Shown: positions 41,883-53,911 of the stretch, piece after piece
Layout: the number at the start of each line of letters is the position of its first letter
Numbering within the stretch: position 1 is the stretch's first letter
Assembly (NCBI GenBank): GCA_022376465.1
Contig: JACDTU010000014.1
Coordinates: 1 to 64,000, forward strand
DNA: 64,000 nt
Direction of reading: 5' to 3'
Source of the DNA: Cubamyces lactineus
Taxonomy: Eukaryota; Basidiomycota; Agaricomycetes; Polyporales; Polyporaceae
The notes under the pieces: model-generated
The model's database searches: none
The model's input: only the letters and a program-made list of their open reading frames with translations
What the model was told of the DNA's origin: nothing
Translations under genes and position numbers: made by a program

Positions 41883-43873
41883 CTACGCAAGCGCCTCCAA
41901 GCGTCCCGCGAGCCCCGCCAGGAAGCCGAACCCGTCCTTGGTCACCGTGCGCCCGCTGCTGCGGTCGATGACCGCGCCAAACTCGAGCACGAGCCGCGCG
42001 AGCTGCTCGTTGCTCCCCGCCTTGCGCACGTCCTGCCCGAGCCGCCACAGCTTGTTCAGCTTCCCGTTCCGCGTCTCGCGCTCCTCGACCACGGCGGAGC
42101 CGTCCTGCTGCGCTGCAGACGCGCCGCTCCCCCGCGGGCGCGCGGTGCGGATCGGGGCAACGAAGACGCTCGGGTCCGCGAGCTGCTTGCGCAGCGCGTC
42201 GAGCACCGCGAAGCCCTCCTTTGTGAGCGTTCGTGACCGGTTCTCCTCCATCACCTGTGCGAACTGGCGCACGAGCCGCCCGAGCGTCGCGTTATCTGCG
42301 GCGGCCTGGACTTCCCGCGCAAGCTGCGCCAGCCGCTGCGCTTTCGAGAAACGGACGTCGCCTCGGGGTGCCGCGCGGGCGTGTGCATTCTCGTCCTGAG
42401 CACCCTCGTCGTCGCTTATGAGGTTGATCACCTCTTGACCCTTCTTGGGGCCGGCAGCCTTCTGGGGTTTCGCGGGCTTCTTCCCATCCTTGGGTGGCGT
42501 GTTAGAGTCTCGGTTGACCAGGTTGTCTCGGACACCAAGTACCTGGCGTTCGCCAAGCTGCATGTTCGCAAGCCCGTTCAGGACGCCCTCGAGTTCGCCC
42601 GAGTCTTTCCGCACTGGCGCAGCTTGCGCACGTACGGTGGGCTGTACCGCTGATCGTAAGCATCCTCACCAAACCACGAGTATGGAAGAGATTTGCCCAC
42701 CTCAGGGTTAGGTGGTGGCCAAATGAATGCCGGGTCACCAGGGAAGCCATATTCCTCTGCCAAATCACGGAACTCTTCGATCCAGTGCTCATAATCTGGA
42801 CATTCGGCGAAGCTCAACCTGCGGCAGTACCGGAGGAACTCTTCGAATGGCGGCGGGAGGCCGCGGCAGAGGTCCTCTGGCCGTGCAGTGCGCTTCTCGT
42901 ACATGAGGCGCTCGTGCGCCTCCTCGGTTTTGGGCACCCCGTTTCGCGTCCAATGGAGCCCGCCGGGAGTGAGCATGTGGATGAGCATGAGTGCGACTGC
43001 CTCCAAGTCATCTCTTCGTGAAGGTACTTTGCGTTTGTGAGTATCACATCGCAATTTACAGGAGGAAACCGGAAGTCATACCTTGATTACGGCAGTGGAC
43101 GCGGACCGATGAGAACCAGTAATTGCCAATGAAGTCGCGAGGCTCCTTGCTGTCGGGTATGTGGCGCTTCGTGCGCTGGTCGATGAAGAATTTGGAGAAT
43201 CCGAAGTCGATCATGTAGATCGTCTTGTTGTTTGGTGGTAGGCCAAGCACGCAGTTGCCGAGCTGGATGTCGCGATGGAGCACGCCATGGGTGTGCATCC
43301 ATTCTAACCGGGAAATCTAAGAGCAGGGGCAGGGATGTCAACATTGCACACCCTTGATACGGCAGGCACCACACAACACAACACGGGAATGCGTTGGATT
43401 ACGTCAAAACGGGGCGCCTCGCGTCGAAGGGGAGACAAGTAAAGATGAAGGAGATACTGACCACTTGTTGCGCGACGCAGCAAACGCTGCGGAGGTCCCA
43501 TACGTCTGTCGTCTTGGACCGGTGTAGACTGTCGAGGCTAGCGCCCAGGAGGTCGATTACGAGGTAGTCCCATGGGCCTTGTACACCAGAGGCGTAAAGT
43601 GTAGGCATCCCCTCGCCGCCCTGCAGCGCGGGGTAGAAGGCGCGCTCATATTTGTTCGTAGGACATGCTTCGTCGACGGGCTGCAACTTGAGCGCGACCC
43701 ATTCGTTAGTGTGGACGTGCCGGGCGCAGAAGATGGCGCCTGCCGCAGGGTGGTCAGTCCAATTGTGTAGTGGTAGCTAACGGTCCCAACGCACCAGAGT
43801 AACCAGCTCCGAGTTTATTGTGTAGTTCATAGTTGCCCACGTATCGCGGGTATTTGACTTGTCGCTGAGCCAT
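41883..43873 (-). CDS. Casein-kinase-1-like protein kinase with a duplicated C-terminal module
   Basis: The kinase starts at 43873 (MAQRQVKYPRYVGNYELHNK) and follows the CK1 pattern. It has a Gly loop (LGAGYSGAIF), ATP Lys (WVALKLQ, about residue 44), helix-C Glu (KYERAF), VLHRDIQLGN (about residue 134), MIDFGFSKFF, and the CK1 signature SRRDDLEAVALML. The catalytic loop reads HRDIQLGN where CK1 has HRDIKPDN. The Asp is kept but Lys is Gln, so activity may be altered. A 59-nt intron ending at CGGTACAG joins the kinase to a tail. The tail holds EVINLISDDEG, resembling a SUMO-interacting motif, and two degenerate copies of a module of about 55 residues (RLVRQFAQVMEENRSRTLTK and RLVLEFGAVIDRSSGRTVTK). 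Substrates unknown. Confidence 0.85.
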
Positions 43874-45127
43874 GCGTGCGGGTGGCTTCGCTGTCGGTAT
43901 ATAGTCTGGTACGGAGTGTAAACCCGTTAAGTCGATGACGCAGAGTTACAAGCTTTGAATGTCTGTCGCCGCGATATTATGTGCGGGCTTCGTTCGGGTT
44001 GGGGTTGTGGGTGCCGCTTCGCTGAAATGGAGAATGGGATAGCGGGAGGTTACTGTACGGGACAGAGACTGAGACGGTTGCGCGCTACGAGTGCGCTAGG
44101 AGCCGTTCGGTTCGACACGCCTCGCGTCAAGTCCAACATGAGTGTACACGGTCACATGTTCGCTGTGTAGCGCTCGCGTGGCGCACCGTGTAGACAGCGC
44201 CTATTTGCCTTCTCACCATGACTTCCGAATTACCATCTAAGCCAAGTCGATATCTCTGCCTCTGGCGTCGGCGATTCGTCCTTTTTTATATGCGCCGGTT
44301 CTATGCCAACTGTAGAATAGAAGGACTAAGAGGATCACTATTACGTTTGCATAACTCTGGTGACCACGGCACTACTCGTTACAATACTCTCAAACTGGTA
44401 GCAGGGTTGCTCGTAAGCCTCGAGTATAGCATACGATTCACCGTTTTTCTATCTATCACTCAACATGCACGGAGGGAAGACAGTGTGCACGACACCGTGG
44501 ACCGTCATGGGCCTCTGCTTATATGATGAAGCGACTGCGTCCACGTCGTTAGTTTAGGGAATCGCACCACCGGGACAAAGACAACTAATCTGGCCAGCAT
44601 TACCCCCTCATCCCCGCTGAACGCCATAGTGCTAACGCGGCATCCTGTACCCAGTGCGTCAACTTTGCTATTTCTCCGGCATAGCTGATAGCTAACCTTG
44701 TTTGTACGGTTCGCATAGCATACACGATCGCGCCGGATACGGGGCCTCTTGCACCTTTCGAAAGATGGGCGCATGTGAAGCTATCTCTGTGCGATTCGAG
44801 AGTTTGGTCGCTGGCTACCTTGTTTTATGGGGTACTCCCTACAGTGCGCCACACGTGTCTCATAGGCGACACGTTTAGTAGAACTCTAGCCGGCGCCGCG
44901 CTGCCTGAAGGCGGCATACCGCCAGCGTCTCGCCACAAGCATCACAATGCGGCAGACATGAAGCCTTGCAAACTTGGCCCAGTTCCATCGCTGCGGCCAT
45001 TGCGGTGCCGGCCGCGCATCGATCTTGGGCATGGATATCAAGGGCCTCAGCATGAGCGGTGGACCTGCGCCCCTCCCCGTCTTTTCCTCGGATCGCATCC
45101 CTCAGTTCGCCCCATCGCAGGGCCAAG
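43874..45127. other. Intergenic region between the kinase and the first GH30 gene
   Basis: No conserved frame is seen in these 1.25 kb. The two genes diverge, so both promoters should lie here. A TATATA motif at about 43899-43904 is only 26 bp from the kinase ATG. Confidence 0.5.
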
Positions 45128-47440
45128 ATGATCCAGCCATGGTCGATTCTTTGCGTGACGCTCTTTATCCCTCTTGCGATAACTCAACAGATATACGACG
45201 TTGTGAGCATTCCTTGTGCTCTTTCTGTGAACTATGCATCATTCCTTTGTGACTGACATACTTCTGCACGACTAGTGGGCGACGACATGGGATCGCTCTC
45301 AGCTGCTCACGTATACCAATCTCTCACCCAACCCTATCTCCTTCGTCTCCCCTGGCACAGCCGGCCAAGCCGACATTGTGGTGAATGATGGTGCCGTCTT
45401 CCAAGACATGGTCGGCTTTGGAGCCACGTTAAGTGCGCACTTGCACCAGCTAGTCCGATTACGAAGCGACGAGGCTGATGAGAGCGTCTCCAGCCGACTC
45501 CTCTGCGCTCATTCTCAATAATCTCAAGGCAGGTTACTGACGCCATGAGTGCAGCCACCCATGTTCCTAATGCTGATGCACGATTTCACGTACAGAATCA
45601 GGACTCGGCTACATACTGGTCCATTCTGAACACGCTGTTCGACCGTGAGCGAACCCCGTTTCGTGACTCGCGCGCAAATGTCTAACCTTGGAGGACATCG
45701 CAGCCACCGATGGCGCAAACGCCGCAGGTTTAAGCTACCTGCGTGTCCCTCTTGGCGCGTCCGATTTCTCCGCGAGCGGTACGCAGTGACGCCACCAGCT
45801 ATTGCGTGTACCGTTGTTAACCCGTAGAGCGCTGGCTGCTACCGTTGCGTTGCAGTGTACAGCTTCGATGACGTCGCCGGGGATACAGCGTTCAATCACT
45901 TCAACATCAACAGAGCGCCTTCTAACTTGTTCTCGGTACTCAGAGATATCCAGAGTACCAACCCTTACTTGAGGGTCAATCTCGTACCATGGTCACCAGT
46001 ACGCGGAAGTCCCTTGTAGGCCAAATTCAACAGTCAATACTAAGGTATTGCACCTCAGCCTGCTTGGATGAAAGACGGCGGGTCGATGAACGGCGGGAGT
46101 CTGCAAATGCAGTACACAGGCATCTGTAAGCGACTTGAACGTCACACGATGCAAGACTTTGCTCACATGGTCCCCACCAGACGCCAACTATCTGCTGAAA
46201 TGTTTGCAAGGTTTCGAGAGCCACGGTATCTCCGCTTACGCCATCAGCATCCAGGTGTGTAAATCGTGATACGTGAGCCATAAAGCTCTGTCGACCGGCG
46301 ACGAACAGAACGAACCCGAGAACAGTAACCCGACCTACCCAACATGTGTCATGAATGCCGGCCAAGAAGCCCAGATCGGTACCGCACTCCGTTCGCTCAT
46401 GGATGCAAACGGCTTCTCGAGCGTTCGAATCATCGGATACGAGCACAACTGGGACGACGCCGGCGGCTACCCCGTCCAACTGGTAAGTGCGCATGCTCTG
46501 CGGAGGTAGCGATCGAGGCGATTGAATGGATGCGGGGGCTTGCTTGGCCCGCGCGCTCCAGATGCAAGATGCGCCTAACGCGTTCTCGGGCGTTGCGTTC
46601 CACTGCTATGAAGGGAACTACACACAGCAGAATGCATTCCGTAGCGCGTTCCCGAACAAGGAGATCTACTTCACTGAGTGTTCAGGGGTGTATGGCAGTG
46701 ATTGGTGGCAAGATATCAAGGTCAGTCGTTATCACCATCACGCTTGCTGTATGTTGAGTCCTTGAACCATCTATGTGAACAGTGGTACATGAGCAATATG
46801 TAAGCACGTTCGGCTGCTTGTACCGGGTCCTAGCACGACCTTGACCTCGCACAATAGGTTCATTGGCTCCGTGTCATATGGCTCGATGAGCGGCCTGATG
46901 TGGAACCTCGCCCTCGATGGCCAAGGCAATCCCAAGCTACCCGGGACAGACAGCTGCTCTCCGACATGCCGTCCAGTCGTCACGGTCAGCAGCGATGGGA
47001 GCCATACCTTCCACCAGGAATGTGAGTCAACGAATGTTTCACATCCAAATCCATCATGTCTGATGTCTCTTTGCAAGTTTATTCCATGGCACAAGCAAGT
47101 AAGGCCATTCTGCCCCGGGATGTGAACGGACCTTGGGGTCAGCGCATCGGGGTATCCGTAGGCGGCGGACTTGCCGCCGACCTCAAAGTGACAGCGTTCG
47201 TGACTGGACGCACTAACCCATCAGACTGGCGTCGTTTCAGCTTGGTGGTCATGAACTGGTGAGGGTGCTCTCTCATGTTCATACATGTCGAAAATGCTGA
47301 ACGCGACGTATACTAGGGCCGATACCCAGAATGGTGCATGGAATCCAACTCCGATCAGGACGACCATCGACTTCCGGGGCATGCAGGCTACTTACACGTT
47401 CCCCGTGGGTGTCACGACTTTGTGGTGGTACGCCCCTTAG
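45128..47440 (+). CDS. GH30 family glycosidase, copy 1
   Basis: This is a secreted beta-glycosidase of family GH30 (fungal members cleave beta-1,6-glucan or related bonds). The start at 45128 gives a signal peptide (MIQPWSILCVTLFIPLAITQ), then QIYDV. Following exons give WATTWDRSQLLTYTNLSPNP, MVGFGATL, DSSALILNNLK, GLSYLRVPLGASDFSAS, PYLRVNLVPWSPPAWMK, NEPENSNPTYP (acid/base Glu), VRIIGYEHNWDDAGGYP, FSGVAFHCYEG and IYFTECSGVYGSDWW (nucleophile Glu). GLMWNLALDGQGNPKLPG and the beta-domain TFPVGVTTLWWYAP close the protein. About 14 introns; the one at 45529-45595 must use a GC donor to stay in frame. A paralogue lies 3.8 kb downstream with the same exon plan. Confidence 0.9.
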
Positions 47441-48166
47441 TGAGCGAGACTACGAACCTGTCAAATGGGAATCCTTTCTGTTGTTGTATACTCGCTGACG
47501 CACTGGGAGAAGCTCACCTTAATTCTGAGTCACCAAATTCTTGACTATCGCCAGCTTAGGTTGAGCCTAAGTGACTATAGGTCCCCCACCAGCAAGTAAT
47601 ATTATGAAGTCGACGGAATAGATGGGCGACTCACCGCCGGTTCTGTACATGTACGACTTCCATCTTCCAGTTCCAAGTCACCAACTTCGTGTGTCTTAAG
47701 AGTGTTCGAGTCTTTGTAGTCTAATGTTCAGAACAATTGAGATCACACAAATGTATGTCGGTCCATGCAAATAAGCGATCGACCCGGATTCAGATGATGT
47801 CGACGCTCGTTCCTTCTGCCGACTGACGATCGGGACGAGTTGCCGAGGGCTCAATCACGTTCTACGTGACAAACATGTCCGTTTTTCTGCGTTTATGCCT
47901 CAAAGCTTCATGACTGCTTCCTCCACGGAGTCTACGCTACCACATCATACTCGAACCCGACGATATCTATCTACTGAGCGACTAAGTAAGCGAGCTTAAC
48001 TCCGTGAGACGCGCCGCAGCGCCTTCTCCGCCCTACTTAGCTCGCATCCAAGGATATCTGACTCCTTATTCTCACCGTCTCCGAGCGACCACGTACGCAT
48101 CGACCCAAGCACGCGTCACTCGACTCCGAACTGTCAGACGCGACGACCACGACGCTGCAACACGCT
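47441..48166. other. Region between GH30 copy 1 and FAD synthase
   Basis: No gene is seen. A short hairpin (CTTAGG, 5-nt loop, CCTAAG) lies at 47555-47571, about 115 bp past the GH30 stop. The right end is the promoter of the FAD synthase gene. Confidence 0.5.
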
Positions 48167-49526
48167 ATGCAAGAGGCCGACTACGCAGCCATCGCTCAAG
48201 CCGTTTATGCGTTTGCCGAGCGCGACGATCCGCTCGCGAAGCTAGTGAAGGAAGCGCTACATGTGATAGATGAGGCGTTCGATGCCTGGGGGTGCGTAAA
48301 CTTCTTCGATCCTCCTTGGGCGCAACCAACGTCGTGAACAGGGAAGACCATGTCTCGCTCAGCTTTAATGGCGGCAAGGATTGTGAGTCTGCATCGTCCT
48401 TATGCGAAATGAGCACCTTAAACCAACTGAGGCACAGGCACCGTCCTTCTCCACCTTGTAGCTGGGTCATTAGGACGCCGTGCACATTCCCACCAACCGC
48501 CCAAGCCCCTCGCCGCCGTATACATCCCTGTGCCATCGCCATTCCCGCAACTCGAGGCCTTCATCGAGGACGCCGTGAAGGCGTACCGTCTCGATCTGTT
48601 CCACTGCCCGCATCCCGATGGTCCGGACTTCCCGGTAGAGACTGTCGCTACCCCTGGATCCGTAGCCGCACCGGCCCAAGACCTGCCAAAGCATGTCAAG
48701 GGTGGCGAGGGAATGCGCAGGGCGTTGGAATTGTACAAGGCTCGTTTCCCCCACATCGAAGCCATCCTCATTGGCACTCGGAGAGGAGATCCTCACGGAG
48801 GTGCGTCTCCTTACCCCTAAACATTCCGATACTTGGCTAAACACTAGGTACATAGCGAGGCTAAGCTTCCGGAACCCTACGGATCCTGGATGGCCGCGCT
48901 TCATGCGCGTTAACCCCATAATCAACTGGTCGTACGCAGACGTCTGGGCGTATCTCAAGATGTTCAACGTACCCTACTGCACCCTCTACGACCAGGGCTA
49001 CACATCCCTTGGCTCTACCTATAACACCTTCCCCAACCCTGCACTTCGCGTGTCGCCCGACCAACCCTGCGGACGATGCGGCCAGACGTCGCCACCGAAC
49101 GGCGTCGCTACATCATCAAACACTGCTTCCATACCCGCGCCAAACGGATACCCTGCATCGGTCGAAAAGAAAATTCGTCAAACGCTGCCCGACTCCTTCA
49201 CGCTGCTCAATAGCGACCCAAATGCGATGTGCATAGTCGATGATCTCCCCAGCGGATCCTTACCACATGTCTCCACTCTGATACATGTCGCCGGCGTTCC
49301 ACTTCAACAATGCCAAGCTCCCCCAGATGTCGCCATTCCGGAAAACCTAGATACTACGAGTCCAGAGAAGCCGCCGAGCACTTGCCAATGTGGGACGCAA
49401 TATCGACCTGCGTACGAGCTGATGGACGGCGAACTCGAGCGCGCAGGACGGGCGGGCGGCGCGGCACCCCCGGGACCTGGTGTGGCGACGATAGCCACAG
49501 CTCTCCACGATTCACCAGAGGCGTAG
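48167..49526 (+). CDS. FAD synthase (FMN adenylyltransferase)
   Basis: This enzyme transfers AMP from ATP to FMN to form FAD. It belongs to the PAPS-reductase-like PP-loop fold. First exon: [20 protein letters not shown] and [18 protein letters not shown]. After a short intron comes the nucleotide-binding loop [17 protein letters not shown], then [63 protein letters not shown] and NTFPNP, all characteristic of eukaryotic Fad1. The C-terminus is extended and Pro/Ala/Gly-rich and may be species-specific. The start is the first in-frame ATG of this exon; an upstream exon cannot be excluded. It sits between two GH30 paralogues without an obvious functional tie. Confidence 0.88.
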
Positions 49527-51166
49527 GGCGGTTTGTATGGACCGCACGGAGCGGAGTGTATGTGGTAGGAAGATCTGGGATTGTATCGATAAATGTGTAT
49601 GCACTTCAGTGTCCGTCATAGATTCTTGGAATGTATGTTGTGCTGATGTTCTCCGCGGACAATTATAGACTATGGTCATCGCTCGTTGCTTGTGATGTCA
49701 GGTCGACAAGCAGGGGTCTATACTTGGCAAGGTGGGTCGATTGCGAACAAATATAGCGCTAACGGCACTTCTGTTGGCCATGCCGCGGTGCCGTACAGAA
49801 CGTTGTGCACCGGATGAATGGACAGGTAAACTGATACTCGGCCTACATTATTACGCTCTCCTACATGTTTCTATTACTTACTGCTTGCGGTCAATGGCTC
49901 CTCCGTCCAGCACTTACAGGTTCGACGTCGAGCTCCGCCGCCAGCGGAAAGTCAGCTCTGGCCAATTATGGGACGTTCGCTATGGGTCAATGGTGCTCAC
50001 TCGCCGCCGAGGGTTCTTTATGGCAGAACAAGTCCTTCCAGGCTAGCATCCATTCAAGTCTACGATAAGGAGGACGTGGGCTTGTACCGCTGCGGCTCAG
50101 CTCTCGTCGTCCTCACTCAGTTTCGTTAAGTGCCATTGAGCTGCGTACAGGTCACGTGGGCGTCTCAGACTCGAATACGGCATATCAGGCTCCGGAAGCC
50201 TGCAAGCTCTGCTTTCGTCTTTCTCCCATAGCATCCTCCAGTATGGCCTTGCAGAACATATGGTGCGGAATGAACATTCCGATTCGTCCTGGTGCCTCGG
50301 TCGCCGCTCCATTCCTGACATACGTTGTGTTACAATTCGTCGGCGCCAGATAGTGATGATCATTGAACTTACAGCTTACAGCCTTGTGCATTCGCTACAT
50401 ATGGCACCCTCCCACACCGTACGTCTGTCACACTACCTTCTCTCATAAAGATGCCTAGTATTAACACTCTAATCTTTGCCAGTCCTGAAGTGGAGCAGCT
50501 GACAGAACGGCTGCATTCTGCCTTGTTTGTCGAGCTCTGCGAAGTCGCTCATGACGACCATCACGATGTCGAAGCTGCATGGCTATCTTCTTGCTCCTCA
50601 TGTGCTGCGCACGGTATTATGACTGCATGACACGCTCGCCTGTATCCACCCGTGTGTCGTACCCCTGAACTCACACTTACTCACTCGTTGCTCGTCCAGC
50701 GATTACGGTCACTTGACGACGCTTCGTCGCGCTCGACCATGTGTCGCGGGCCCGAAGGATAAAGGTTGTCTGAGATGTGATAGGTCGAGCCTGTTCACGA
50801 CGCTCCCGTGCAGTTCCCAGCACATCGATCCACCCAAATGCCTACGATCAGGCAGCTTCCTCGCCCGTCCTTTGTCACCGATTGCAGGCACGCAGCCTAT
50901 TCCGGTCTCCTTCGCCCCTTGTCTCCGTCTGTTCTGTCGCCGGACTGACGCATGCGTTGGACATGCAAACACATCGCTCTTGTCTCCCATGGCCGTATGC
51001 TTCTGCTCGGTTTCCGAGGTCATGTCAGGGCAAACCTATGAGCCGAGTATCGGTCTGCGACGGCACCACACACTGCCCTGGTTGCACAGAACAAATGGCG
51101 TATGGGGTCCCGTTCTCATGACTGCGGCGGAGACCTGTTGGATTTCGGAGATGAATCGAGAGACAC
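49527..51166. other. Gene-poor stretch of about 1.6 kb
   Basis: Many short frames occur on both strands, none recognisable. The right end is the promoter of GH30 copy 2. Confidence 0.5.
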
Positions 51167-51173
51167 TATAAAA
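51167..51173 (+). promoter_or_regulatory. TATA box of GH30 copy 2
   Basis: TATAAAA lies 98 bp upstream of the ATG at 51265. No comparable box was found at this distance before copy 1. Confidence 0.55.
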
Positions 51174-51264
51174 CCGAGCTGCTCCACTCCCGAAAAAGCG
51201 TGAGCGTGGCTAGAACTTCTGTCTCAGTCGACCAGACCACCTTCACTCTTTCCTCTACGCCACC

Positions 51265-53751
51265 ATGATCCTCCGTTTCCCCGTCCTCGCAGGCCTTGTG
51301 CTCGGTATTGGGCCTGCATTTGGCCAACAGATATATGATATCGTGCGTGCTCCTCCTCGCTGTGTATTCTCTCATCATGAGCTCACGCGACACTCTTGGG
51401 GCAGTGGGCCACCACCTGGGACCGAGCCCAGCTCTTCACATATACGAACTTATCACCTAATCCGATCAACTTTGTTTCCCCAGGCGCGATAGGTCAAGCC
51501 GACATTACTATCGAGGAGACCCCTCTTGCACAGAGCATGGTCGGCTACGGGGCGTCACTCAGTATGTGCTCCCGAGCATGCCTTTCTAGACTTCGGCGGG
51601 GGATCTGACCAGGCTCGTTCAGCTGATTCCTCTGCACTAATCCTGAGCAACCTGAAGGTGAGTTCCAACCCTACGGTCGGTCAAATGACGTACCTTCACG
51701 GACATCTTCCTGCGAATGACAGAGCCAGAACTCCAACAACTACTGGTCCATCTTGAACACGCTGTTCGATCGTAAGGACGCCCATCGTCATAGTCCCATG
51801 CGTTTGATAAACTTTGTCCATGTTCCATGCAGCGACCGATGGCGCGAACGCTGCCGGCTTTAGCTACTTGCGTGTGCCTCTCGGCGCGTCCGACTTCTCG
51901 GCGAAAGGTCGGTTCTCCGTTCGCATGAGAATCTTACTGCTTCTCTGACGGAACGGCCCAACAGTGTACAGTTTCGACGATGTGTCTGGGGACACCTCCC
52001 TGAACAGCTTCAACATCAACAACGCGCCGTCTTACCTGTTCTCCGTTATCAATGACATCCAGGGAATTAACCCGTACCTCAAGGTTCACATCATCCCCTG
52101 GTCACCTGTAAGCACCCCATCGCATGCACGTATCAGCTGGTGGCTGACCGTATGTTGTAGCCTGGATGGATGAAGGACAGCGGCACGATGAACGGTGGCA
52201 ACTTCCTGTCCCAATACAGCACCGTCTGTACGTCATTTAACTTCCGTGATGCGATGTTCGTGTGACCCACCTTTCAAACTGGGCCGCCCATAGACGCCAA
52301 CTACCTCTTGAAATCTCTCCAAGGCTTCCAGAGCCATGGCATTTCCGTGTACGCCATCGGTATCCAGGTGGGTTCCGTAGCCAGTCCTGCTCACCGCATG
52401 TGCTCGTGAGATTCACCGCGCCGGGGCTTAGAATGAGCCGGAGAACAGCAACCCGACGTACCCGACGTGCAAGATCAGCGCAAGCCAAGAGGCGCAGATC
52501 GGTTCGACGCTCCGTTCGCTTATGAACTCGAATGGTTTCTCTGGCGTACGCATCGTCGGATATGACCACAACTGGGACGACGCGGCCGGATACCCTGTGC
52601 AGCTGGTGAGTACCGCACTGAATTGGATGGAGCGCTGGGCGTGCACGGGGATGACTGCTGACGGTGCACGTGGTGTTGTGTGTATGATAGATGGACGACG
52701 CATCGAGCGCGTTCTCGGGCGTTGCATTCCACTGCTACGCCGGCAACTTTACGCAGCAGGACTCGTTCCACAACGCATTCCCGAGCAAAGAGATCTACTT
52801 CACGGAATGCACGGGCGAATATGGCAGCGACTGGTGGAGCGATATCAAGGTAGGTACTTCTCAGTCCTGGTGTCATTTGCGTCACTCACATTCTCTCGAC
52901 GTCTGTCAGTGGTACATGGAAAACATGTCAGTCATTGATGCTCGACAACCAAGGGAACAAAACACTGACTGATATCGTTATATAGCTTCATCGGCTCCGT
53001 GACGCACTCGTCGAAGAACGGATTGATGTGGAACCTCGCTCTAGACGGGAACGGTAACCCCAAGCTCCCGGGCACGTCCAGCTGTGGGACGCCTTGTCGC
53101 CCCGTGGTGCAGGTCAATAGCGACGGCAGTTTCATGTATCACCAGGAATGTCAGTAGTTCGGATGCGCCATCACCCAACTCACCAGCTGCAGCCGACTGA
53201 CATCCCATTTGACACGCAGTCTACGCGATGGCCCAGGCAGGCAAGGCCATCCTCCCGCGCGACGTGAACGGTCCCTTCGGACAGCGCCTCCATCTGACTA
53301 TCGGCGGTGCGCGTGCGCAAGGGCTCATCGCGACCGCGTTCGTCACCGGGCGCGTGAACCCGTCTGACTGGAACCGATACAGCCTCGTCGTCCTCAACTG
53401 GTATGTCATTTTAACCTTCAGCCACTGTATAAGCGCAGATCGCTGACATTCCTGTGATGGGCGCGTAGGGACGACAGCCCGAACGGATCTTGGAACCCGA
53501 CGCCGATCCAGACGACGATTGAGTTCCGGGACATGCAGGCGACGTACACCTTCCCTGTCGGCGTCACCACGCTCTGGTGGTACGCGCTAAGCACGAGCTT
53601 CAATGCGTCTGAGGAGCAGGAGCAAGATGAAGGGAAGCTACAGGGCTCCGAGATTTCAGATGGCGTGAAGAAACAGAAACCGTTCACGGCGTGGGTTCAT
53701 GCGGACGTCAATGGCGAGCGGCAGCAGCCGGTAGAGGTCGTCTTCCGGTGA
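51265..53751 (+). CDS. GH30 family glycosidase, copy 2, with C-terminal extension
   Basis: This is a paralogue of the gene at 45.1 kb with the same domain plan and matching intron positions. The signal peptide is MILRFPVLAGLVLGIGPAFG. Conserved blocks include WATTWDRAQLFTYTNLSPNP, GFSYLRVPLGASDFSAK, PGWMKDSGTMNGGNF, YLLKSLQGFQSHGISVYAIG, NEPENSNPTYP (acid/base Glu), IYFTECTGEYGSDWW (nucleophile Glu) and GLMWNLALDGNGNPKLPG. Where copy 1 ends at LWWYAP, this copy runs on for about 55 residues (from STSFNASEEQEQ to VEVVFR), a charged extension outside the usual GH30 beta-domain. The intron matching the GC-AG intron of copy 1 has a normal GT donor here (51658). Confidence 0.9.
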
Positions 53752-53911
53752 GGGATGCGGGCTCGGCCATACCCTGCTCTTCTCCTCTTCTCTGTACAAC
53801 AATAGTCACGATCAGCAACGACTTGTAACGACTAGCGAGGTGTTCATTCAATCAATCAATGTGGTTTGGGAATATAAACAAACTAAGCTTTGCGACGGTT
53901 GTAATGGCATC

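Noticed and set aside
43899..43904. TATATA motif upstream of the kinase
   Set aside because: Only 26 bp from the ATG, it would leave almost no leader, so it is not called as a core promoter.
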